From positions 14,074,001-14,138,000 of the forward strand of contig NC_135250.1 of NCBI RefSeq assembly GCF_964204865.1: a stretch of 64,000 nucleotides of DNA, written 5' to 3'. This document shows, in pieces, positions 54,801 through 64,000 of this stretch; position 1 is the first letter of the stretch; every line of letters begins with the position of its first letter. This stretch comes from Styela clava (Eukaryota > Chordata > Ascidiacea > Stolidobranchia > Styelidae). The translations under genes and the position numbers were made by a program. The notes beneath the pieces were generated by a model that saw only the letters and a program-made list of their open reading frames with translations, had not been told where the DNA came from and made no database searches.

Positions 54801-57800
54801 ACTAAATTCGAAATTTATTTTACATTTTTTTAAATTTCAAATGGGAGTTAAGTAGTATAGCTCTGGCATAATTATATCATACTCCACCTTTCTGTGTGTC
54901 CCGTTTGTCAATATCATTTTTGTTTCAACAGTGCAAACAAAATCCCGAACGGCATTGTGTTATGTAGCGACAAAAACAATTATCAATCAGAATGTCTATT
55001 CTCGTGCAATGAAGGCTTTGAACTGGTAGGACAAAAACGAATCACTTGCAGAGCTGCATCGGGGATAGGAACTTCCGGAGAATGGGATAACAAACCTCCA
55101 ACTTGTAAAAGTAAGTCAATAACACATGTCACCTCTTTGCTAAAACACTTGGTACGTGCTTAAAATATAACCTCCAAGACAATTTGAAATTTTTCAACCA
55201 TCCACATAAATTGAAATTCCAAGACAGAGACTTGAGGATATTTACAAGCTGTTCAAAATATTTATCTGTAGATATTTATTCAATTTTTCGTAAGTACAAT
55301 ATCAACCAATATATATCATGTTATATTTCATTTATTTAAAGTTATTGGATGCCCAGCAATTCCAAAATCAAGAAATGGTATCAGGGTAAGCTGCACCGAA
55401 AGATATGAAGAAGGAAGCACATGCTCTTTCTCCTGTAGAGGAGGATACTTCTTGTCCTTGGAAGGTTCTACCCCACATACGAACGGGAAACATTCCATTG
55501 AATGCTTAGAAGGGAACGTTTGGTCGGGACCGATTGCAGAATGTCTTCAATTACGTTGTTTGCCAACATTAGGGTATGTTCGAAACAATCTTGGTCATAT
55601 ATGGTAATATAGCTATACTATAGTTTTGTTTAAACGATAAATACAAATTGGTTATTCTGTTGTTTTGACTATTATTCGAATTTGTAGGGCGAGTTGTGGA
55701 TAATCGTTGTTGAAACATCCAAATTTTAATGGTTGGTTTGAAAATTACAAATGATCTTCGAACGTCAATCTGGATTTTGAGTTTGATTGAAAAAACGTCG
55801 ATCGTTGTCTCAAAGTGATTCATCTTTATATAAAAACATAATTGCATACGTCGTGGCGCCACTATGATTTTCTGTTCAGCGTCACTAATAGAAACCGAAA
55901 TGTCAAATATGTATAAATAGCATCGGACAGGTTGTAACAAAATGAGCGTCAAAAATCGACTCGTTTATTCTTTCAAGTTATTAGACATACCATCTCAAAA
56001 TACAACTGATTGACACCAAATGTTACATTTATACTCGTTATGATATTCCTCATCACCTTGTCTTCTTTATATACATTACACATACTGTCATTCATCTGAA
56101 TATTTTTCCAGTGCTGTACCGAATGGAATAGCAAAATGCTCAAACGGAAACAAATTCAAATCAAGGTGCACTTTCTCTTGTAATGTTGCTTACGGATTGG
56201 AAGGAAGACCAGTTAGCGTTTGTGGAGAAAATTATCTTCTTTACGGCGAAGGAAAATGGTCAGCAACAAAACCTTCTTGTATACGTGAGTTATAAGTGTT
56301 ATTCGTATTATTTATATCTCAAAAAATATTTGCCTATAGCATATCTCGCACATTCTGTTTTTCTTTCCAAATTTTATCAAAAATCCGAAATATTACAAAG
56401 ACTCCCTACCTCCAACTCAAATATTCTTTCATATTTATACATCGCTTTGATTTTAACTTTCCATTGCTAAATAAATGCTTTCTTCTCGTACTATTCAAAT
56501 TTATTCTTCCGTTCTATAGAACACTTCAGTTTGAGTTCGAAGCAATATTTCTGTGCCGTATTGTATATTCCCGATAGCGTGGTATCACTGGCGTAGCCAG
56601 AGGGTGGTTTTGCGGGTCCAAACCCCCCCCCCCCCCCCCCTTTTGAAATATAAAAAAAAAATCCTTTTTCTGTATCATAGATGGCAATTTTCCGTAGCTT
56701 GAAATGCTTTTTAGACTCCCAAGACTGCTAAAACACGCGTATTCCAGCGTTCGATCGGACCCGCTAGCTGTTTCGATCTAACTTGGCAAAAAAAAATTAG
56801 AACCCCCTCCCTTGAAAATTTCTAGCTACGCCCCTGCGTGGTATACATAGTAACCCCCCTTCACTCTTACTTGTAGTCATCTGTGCACTTATCGAATGTC
56901 ATGTACTGCATATAATTGTATTATACCTGAAGGATGACGAAAAAAATATTAATATATAATGATTATGAATCTTCTTTCATTTCAGGTAATGGTTGCGCAC
57001 CAAGATTTGCATCTCCTAAAAATGGTAAAATGTCCTGCACAAATAAAAACCTTTTCAACAGTGCATGTACCTTTTCGTGTAGACCCGGTAGCTATATGAA
57101 ATCACATGACAACTATTTGATTGAGTCAAATAGCCTTACAATACGTTGCTCCACAGAAGGGGATTGGTCACAAATTCCACCAACATGTCATCAAATAATC
57201 TGTAAACCAAGAAACAAGTGAGTCAAATGCAATTGAAATTATAGAAAACACATTTATGATATACCAACAAACAAATGCTATAGCTCTGCAACTCTGCCAC
57301 TATATTTCAGCTTTTTCTTTTTATTTGAGTTTTAATGTTTTTTCTATATATATGTATATATACATAGGAAACGCTGTTTTACATTTAGATTGTTTTAAAA
57401 CTGTATAGCTGTAAAACAGAACCAGCAACAAATTACGGTTTACAGTCAGTCGTTTTCTCTAAGCATATACAGTGATGTACATAGAAATCAATGCAATTTC
57501 AATTTTCATTTTTTTTTTTTCATTACAAAATCTTTATATCGTTAAATTACAGTGAAGTAGTCTTGAAGGGAAATGTGACTTGCTCTAATGGAAATAATTA
57601 CAAATCTAAATGCACATACACATGCAACGAAGGATATGAAGTAAACGGAGAAACCGATACAGCGGTGTGTACCGATAAACTAACATCAAGTGCTTTCGGA
57701 TTGTGGTCAAATGAAAACATCAAATGTCGACGTGAGTACACATAAAAAATCTTACTTTCGACTAGTTTTAAAATGCAAAAATGACTCAAAATTGAACATA

Positions 57801-59614
57801 GGAAAATTTTAACCTTATTACACGCTTTGATGGTCCAAATTAGATAAAATGTAAAATTTATAACTTTCGACAAATGGTTTACCAGGTGCTTCATGTATCG
57901 TACGACTGAAACCTCCTAATGGCGGAAAAGTTGGCTGTTCCGCAGGGGATGGAGTTGGAAGTGAATGTTTATATTTTTGCTATAAAGGATTTTATATGAA
58001 TGCAACCGGGAAAATAATACGTGACAACAAATTCGAAGTGAAGTGCTTGAAAAATAAACAATGGACCGCTCCGGCGCCACAATGCATACCCATCACATGT
58101 CCTATAAGGTGAAAATATATAAAATCTTGGATTAGAAATACACAAATCGGAATGAGCCTTATTCGACCACGCCTTCTAGCTACTCGACAAGCGGCAGTCA
58201 AAATTTACAATCGATTTTCTGTTGTCGAAATTTTGATCGATGTATATTCTGGTTGATGTTAGTTCTAACAAAAGTTTCGGGACTGAGAAAACACCAGATA
58301 TAATATATTATTGTCGAATATTTGTTATACAGACACAAATAACACAGTGATAAGTTGGGTATTCTATTGTAATTTTCCAAAGACTGATGGCAGCAATACA
58401 CTGACAAAAAATATTCCTATGTCAATATTCCTACATTACAACCATCTTATCTTACCCGCGCTGTAACAAGATGATACAACACCGATACCCCATCATTACG
58501 CACCGCCGCGACATACCCTGATAAAAAAAAAAAACTGGATATAGGCAAAATATCAAAATTATCGATTAGATTTAACACGTCAAACCAGTTTATAATAACT
58601 ACTATTTATAACGTATTTTCGAAAGTACATTGAATACCTAAAATGCAATCTTGCCAATTTCCAACAATGCAACTATTTTTTTTTCTGCGTGGTGATTATC
58701 TTCCTCTTATAAAACTGTTTCTGGCTATTATAAGCTTTGCGCGTGAGATGGATTTTAAATGATTATGGCGTATGGTAAAAATGCGTTTTCAGCAAATCGG
58801 TCGATAGCCATTAGGTTGGAAAAAGCAACCTGAGACCGACAAAGGCAAAATCCACGTTCGCGTTTTTTTCAATGGTTACCTGTTTTGATTGACCTAATTT
58901 ATTGTTTATTAAAAAAATCACTGGTGAAAATAAAGTAGATTCAAAGGCAGAGGATATTAAGACAATAGAATATGTCTAGGTGAGATTCGCTTATATTTCA
59001 TATCTGTACTAACTTTGTGTTTACTGTAGAAACATTCCCAACGGGGATACATCTTGCACAAACGAGAATTTACATATGTCGACGTGCAGACATTACTGCT
59101 TGCCAGGATACCAATTATCGGGAAAAAACAGCAGCAAATGTTTGCCACCAGGAAAGAAAGGCAGAATTGATGTCGGAACATGGTCAGAGAAATTTCCATC
59201 TTGCAAAGGTAACATGCAAAGATCTTTAGAGTGGGATTATTTCCGCTTTTACAAATTTTTGTGTCTCGTGAAATTCTTTCCAGAACTTGTTAGGATGAAA
59301 ATCCATGTAACTAAGTCATGAATGGGCTATAATTGAATTCGATGCATTACCCATATTTATTTTTCCAAACTACTCAAATATGACGACTGTCCTTTACGTT
59401 TATAGAACTACAATGCAACAGGCGGTCGATCAATGCGCCGAAAAATGGTTTTGTTCTCTGTTCGGACGGCGCACGGTTGCGCTCTACGTGTGAATTTATT
59501 TGCGATGTCGGATTTTCTCTGAGAGGGGAGCAGTTTCTCATATGCGAATCTACTATCGAAGGGAAGTTGAAATGGAACAGCTCACCGCCAAGATGCACTA
59601 AAAATCCGAAATGA
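48803..59614 (+). CDS. Secreted Ly6/uPAR + 13-CCP (sushi) protein, 19 exons, 996 aa
   Basis: Exons: 48803-48875, 49081-49166, 49610-49714, 50290-50401, 51186-51296, 51524-51613, 52800-52937, 53401-53527, 53597-53712, 54091-54285, 54526-54757, 54932-55110, 55342-55573, 56112-56284, 56986-57217, 57553-57731, 57886-58108, 59030-59208, 59406-59614. All phases match (2,991 bases). Residues 1-24 are a signal peptide (MHSKTERLFLVFCVFFINCS...). Residues 28-123 form a three-finger LU domain, opening CWTC and closing CRCCCQTRDCNKN, with G-C-K-Q in the middle. Thirteen CCP domains follow (about 130-991), each with six cysteines, an NG before the second Cys and W...P-x-C at the end. The stop follows RCTKNPK directly, with no membrane span, GPI signal or EGF/lectin domain. 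CCP proteins bind complement, glycans or cell-surface partners outside the cell; LU domains bind protein ligands. The ligand here is unknown. An extracellular recognition role is inferred from domains only. Confidence 0.92.
56586..56836. mobile_element. hAT-type MITE in intron 14 of the LU-CCP gene
   Basis: Starts CACTGGCGTAGCCAGAG, ends CTAGCTACGCCCCTG, and is flanked by a perfect 8-base duplication CGTGGTAT (56578-56585, 56837-56844). The inner part is a run of about 18 C followed by A-rich sequence. It does not touch either splice site. Confidence 0.9.
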
Positions 59615-60894
59615 TTCAACTCATTTCTAAAAATAGAATATTGGTTTAAAAGACTTTAAGAAGCCAGTGTTTATCATCAATAATTTCTCTATTTTTGAGA
59701 TATCAGATTTTTCTACAGATAATTTATTTTAAACCTTAAAGTTGAAGTCTGTCTTTCTACTTATTTTCCATCAACACTTCCGACAACATTAACATTTATT
59801 TCTTAGGTTTCCTATTAATATATATATTGTACCCGATTTATTCAGAAATTATGAAAACTTTTTGTTTTACTACATAAAGTTGGCCTTATCTTTTACGGAC
59901 GACTTCAGTAACTGATTCAAGTAATTAGATGACTAAATATATATATTCAAAGATTTTTGTGGATAAAAAAATTCAGATTTAACTAGAAGTTCTATTCAAT
60001 GTACAATTCATTGTCTCAATTTGTATCTAAAATGCTCCCTTTTTATTCGTGCATTGCATTTATTTAGCATCCGCTAAATTAAAATAGCTGCAATTGTGCA
60101 TGTACCCTTTTTGTGAAGTTCAGAAAAAATTAGGATATCTCACAAAAAACTAATGGTTAAAATTATTAAGATAAATTTTCATTTTCAAATACAAATTACG
60201 GAATCTGCGGTTATATCGGAACATGGCCAGTTACGCCATAACTTAAGTTGTAATGTTCGGCTCTTTTAGTTTGCAATAGCACCAAACATCACCGTCTATT
60301 TGTGTGTACCTGTGCATTGTAACGCCACCAGAAGTAATTTGTACAAATGAGATACCGATGGCTCAAAACTTGAGGCGGGTTAAAATCAGAGTGACCAGAA
60401 AAAAGTTAAGTGCCAAGCTTTAGCGCGATGTAGGACCCAAAAGTCTAGGCCAGTGTTGGGCAGCCGCGGGTTGGACTGAAATCAATTTTTTGAATACTCT
60501 CCAAATGGCTCCAGTCACTAAGAAGAAATGACGTCTTCTTAAAATCGACAATTGGGAATAGAGACTTGACATGAGTCCCCATGACACTTTTTGGTGGGTC
60601 TTCGAAATGAAAAAAATTTCTTTCGGAAGTTATATATGTATATATCACTCAATGATTTATTAAGAGAAGCTTGCTTGAATTAACTATAAGCATACAGTAT
60701 AGTTTTTCCGTCAATTTTAACTAGGTTTATTATGATTCTTCTTAGACATGACTCGCAGATTTGTTGACTTTTAGCCAACACTAGGTTAAACAATCTAGGT
60801 CAGGTGTACGACAGTATAGCAGAAAATATGAACCAGCGTATCTATATGTAAACCTTAGAAGTCGTGCTCGCAAAATCTCGCGATAGGGTTGGTA
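59615..60894. other. 3' flank of the LU-CCP gene
   Basis: Contains the 3' UTR and AT-rich intergenic DNA. No consensus AATAAA was seen in the first 300 bases past the stop, so the transcript end is not placed. Confidence 0.4.
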
Positions 60895-61385
60895 ACGTTA
60901 CATACAAATACAGCCAACAGTATGCATATACCGCCAACTTAATGTACAAATACAGCCATTTGGGCGACATACAAATATTTTGAATTCATTTCATAAGCAT
61001 GCAATGAATGTATATATAAGCTGTACCAATGCGATTGCCTCGACAATTTATAGTCGCGTTACAATACATAAAAATCTGCAGCCCCAGGCTGATGAAGATG
61101 ATATATGTGAGGTCGCTATCTTGTAAATCATAATACTCCACAACAGCTGATCGCTCATATAAAAAAACGGCTGTATATGTATATTTGGTTGGCTAACTTT
61201 ATATATAACTTTGGTACGTATCTCAATTAAATCACAGTATACGTATATTGAGTTGATGACGAAACACATATGACATTGGTTGTATATGTACATGGTATGA
61301 ATCGCCCTTTGTATATTAAATTGGCTGTATATGCATATGACATTGACTCTTGTATGCACATCGCTCGAAATACAGTCAGGCATAT
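60895..61385. repeat. Repeat rich in TACATATACAGCCAA-like words
   Basis: The left part (about 60,895-60,975) has several copies of ACAAATACAGCCA. The right part (about 61,160-61,385) has their complement (TTGGCTGTATATG, TTGGTTGTATATG). A shorter similar stretch lies at 38,452-38,590, also opening with GGTTGGTAACGT. The two halves are opposed, so this may be a foldback or degenerate satellite element. Confidence 0.55.
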
Positions 61386-62160
61386 CTGAATGTTTCCCAG
61401 ACGTAGAATCTCAACTTTCGTTAGCATACTTTCGTCCCATTTAAATCACAAACTTTGCTTTTGTTTGAGTTAGAATATGGATTAGGGTCGTCGTGATGGG
61501 TAGTTGTTAATTTAACTAGGTATGTACGTTAGTAAGCAAGTTGACTGTGTTGAGAGTAGTTTAAGCCGGGATATGGATTGAGGGTATATGAGCAGGTTTC
61601 AATTAGTAGTCACAATTTGCGGATTGTTTTTTGGAATTGGGGCAGTGTTCAAAATTATGAATAGAGACTGAAATGCCGCGCCTGTAAAACATAGTCAATA
61701 GTAGTTGAGCTAGTAGTGAGCAACCTTCTGCAGAAAATATGATTCAATAAAAATTTGCCATCATGGAAGACAGTTTGTCGTTCATTGTATCACAGTAGGC
61801 TATTTTCTTTTCAAAATAGGATTACTCCTCAATTTTCGTTCAAGGTACCTCGGGCGTTTGGTAACACTGCTGTCAGCAGCGGAAGTCACAGCAGTAGAAC
61901 GAGCGTGAATATTTTGCCTACTGAATGATTGAACTCGTTAACGATATTTCTGCTGTTGTTCCCTTTGAGCTCTCAAGAATTTTCCATAAGGCGTATTTGC
62001 AGCCGCAGCCTTTTTCTTCACAAATCCAACAAGTTCTTTAATTAAAGCTCACTTTCTTATTTTGACCATCTAATTGCTATTGATTCTTCCCAATGGTTCT
62101 GCAACTGAGAGGAAGTCATAATACGATGGACAAAATAGTATCGAAATTATCCGAATACCC
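61386..62160. other. Intergenic DNA
   Basis: No gene or clear repeat recognised on either strand. Confidence 0.4.
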
Positions 62161-62167
62161 AACTATT

Positions 62168-62660
62168 TCAAATGTGTCTACCCACAAGCATTGATCGACC
62201 GTATGTCTTTTTGAGCAAATCGCATTCTTCTAACTTTGTACCTGTATCATGTACTCTTTGATCAATATTTAGGTTGAAGTTAGTGATAAACCAGACATAT
62301 TCAGTCTCCACTGAAATGCAATAACTCAATCGAGGTCCATCAATTACATCTTGCAACATGTATGGCATATTGCCCAATAAACTTTCCACATTCGGTGCTG
62401 ATGGATCATGCATGTTTCTTGTTGTGGGATGTGTGCCTTTGTGTACAGAGGTCCGTTCAAAGATTCATATGAATCAGAAATATTCACACTGATAGAAGGT
62501 CGCATGTCAACAATAGAAGCAGGTATTCTAACATTATTTCTACCCCCTGCATATTTTGGTTCTTCTATCTCAAGAAATCAAGCGAATGCTATTCTCGATG
62601 TAAAGACACCGTTTAGAAATTTTGGAATGTCGAGTAGTATTGCGACTCACTCGTAATCTA
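62168..62660 (-). pseudogene. Decayed coding-like stretch, possibly retroelement
   Basis: A minus-strand frame ending at 62168 gives MHDPSAPNVESLLGNMPYML, and later TEYVWFITNFNLNI, a composition typical of real protein. Just upstream another frame reads FLEIEEPKYAGGRNNVRIPA. The frame change and stops indicate decay. I considered BEL/Pao-type polyprotein remnants but cannot confirm them. Confidence 0.3.
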
Positions 62661-62704
62661 AACACCACCGCGGATTTTGTGTTTTAGTAACCTATATAGT
62701 AAAG

Positions 62705-62976
62705 CAGGGTGGTCCAAGATTGGCAGCTCCGCGGGCCAAAAAATTACTTTTGCATTGTTCGCGGGCCACAATAGTGCCAAGAACTTCGCTCGTTCAACTT
62801 TGCTAGTTGCCTCAGCAAGTCATAACACTAGTCAGTGACATTAGTGATGCAAAAATATGTCAAAAAAGTTTTTGGTTGATTTTATGACGAAACAACACGA
62901 AATGCGATTTTTGATTCCTCTCCGAATGCGACGCGGGCCACATGTGGCCCCGCGGGCCTGGGTTTGGACCACCCTG
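62705..62976. mobile_element. Short hAT-type element, 272 bp
   Basis: Starts CAGGGTGGTCCAA, ends TTTGGACCACCCTG, and is flanked by TAGTAAAG (62697-62704) and TAGTAGAG (62977-62984), 7 of 8 identical. Both ends match the 903-bp element at 10492, so it looks like an internally deleted relative. Confidence 0.88.
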
Positions 62977-63161
62977 TAGTAGAGCATGCAGATCGGTGCG
63001 TTATTCAACAAAATTATTCCGAACATATTAGTTGAAATATTTTGAGCTCTATTGAACTGTCTCTGAATTGATCTCGGATCTTAGTTACAGTATTATTTGG
63101 TATAATTTAGAAAATATATTTCAGTTTCCAAGTTTCTAAATGGAATTAGTATTTTTCATAG

Positions 63162-63184
63162 TATATATATATATATATATATAC
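63162..63184. repeat. (TA)n microsatellite
   Basis: About eleven TA units, ending just before atacatatt. Confidence 0.9.
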
Positions 63185-63912
63185 ATATTAAAATGTATAA
63201 CATAAATCCTAAAAAAATGGAGTCTATCTGTTACCTTTGATTGGGTTTGTTAGCCCACGTCATTTGCAATACAAGCAACAAGCTCGTAATTTTTGAACAT
63301 TAAATTTAAAACTGTAAGTGTTGAAAATAAGTTCTAACTTCTAGCAAACACTTGGAATCATACATTGGCCTGTTCTTTACATAGAATGGCCTGACATAGA
63401 ATAGACTTTAAAACCCCAACGGACCCAACACTCACGCAGGGCAATCAGACGTCTGAGGTGTATTGCTAACGCTTAGTACGATGCGTCATACCGCCGAGTC
63501 ATCCGGAATAAAAAGCCCGAACATTTTATTGTCAGTCGAATGAGTTATTGACTAAGCATGGTTCTTATTGTGTGTGAAAACTCAGCTAACTGAGTGAGTG
63601 ATGAATTTTTTGTTTTCAGTAGTTATATATGACTAGGGAGGGACCCATCACAATAAACAGGGCATATACAATTGCATAACTTCCATCTATCAGAAATGCG
63701 GTACCCCCGTAGTATGTGAACCAAGATGGCGAACACCAGGTTCGGTCGGGTTAGACCATAATTTTAGGTACAAATACTACAGGAGTCACGTGGCTAGTCC
63801 TCGAACTCACAATATAACTAAAATATGGGGAATTGGAATAAAATTAATAATACAGCCCTGACCTGCAACCCTACATTTTATTTATTATTAACACGATGAA
63901 CGTCTCCTAGCG
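63185..63912. other. Intergenic DNA
   Basis: No gene or repeat that I can support. Confidence 0.35.
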
Positions 63913-64000
63913 CAGGGGTTCTCAAACTTTTGGTGTTGCGGAGCCCCTGAAAAGGTTGACCATTATTCGCGGAGCCCCAAAAGAAATGTTAAAATTGTAG
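63913..64000. mobile_element. hAT-like element cut by the window end
   Basis: CAGGGGTTCTCAAACTTTTGG-type left end (first 20 bases from 63913), followed by gcggagcccc, typical of hAT-group non-autonomous elements. The right end lies outside the window. Confidence 0.65.

Noticed and set aside
55569..55952. 127-codon antisense ORF in LU-CCP intron 13
   Set aside because: Low-complexity composition, no recognisable domain and no splice-site context.

Overview
The window is AT-rich eukaryotic nuclear DNA with compact, intron-containing genes and many short DNA transposons. The tropomyosin is chordate-type and exactly 284 residues long. The other genes have clear vertebrate orthologues but lie in small genes (introns mostly 0.1-2.5 kb), and one secreted protein is a chordate-style Ly6/CCP chimera. 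Together these suggest a tunicate, probably an ascidian. The species is inferred, not read from the sequence.

Layout: 1-8.6 kb has no gene I can support, apart from one weak exon-like stretch at 773-1010. 8.6-12.5 kb is a dead LINE whose 5' part is inverted relative to its 3' part; two DNA transposons later inserted into it. 14.75-23.28 kb (minus) is a complete 11-exon PLEKHA8/FAPP2 orthologue (PH + GLTP domains, 546 aa). Its first intron holds an intronless SNRPG-like ORF on the opposite strand and a three-layer nest of DNA transposons. 23.6-30 kb is repeats: a decayed L1/Tx1-type LINE, a long hairpin, and copies of a short repeat family carrying a CRE-like TGACGTCA site. 31.09-35.06 kb (plus) is a complete 8-exon muscle-type tropomyosin. 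38.03-40.96 kb (plus) is a short 5-exon FAM184 homologue (425 aa). 41-48.8 kb is gene-poor, with repeats, a LINE RNase H-like tail and an orphan decayed coding stretch. 48.80-59.61 kb (plus) is a complete 19-exon gene for a 996-aa secreted protein: signal peptide, one Ly6/uPAR domain and 13 six-cysteine CCP (sushi) domains. 59.6-64 kb is repeats and intergenic DNA.

The genes do not form a pathway: a lipid-transfer protein, a spliceosomal Sm protein, a thin-filament protein, a coiled-coil protein and an extracellular recognition-type protein. The most unusual item is the LU-CCP protein. Its rear half is built from four in-frame repeats of a two-exon, two-CCP cassette. Exon models were made by hand from reading frame, splice-site dinucleotides, intron phase and family conservation. 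Every internal junction keeps frame, but no transcript evidence was available.
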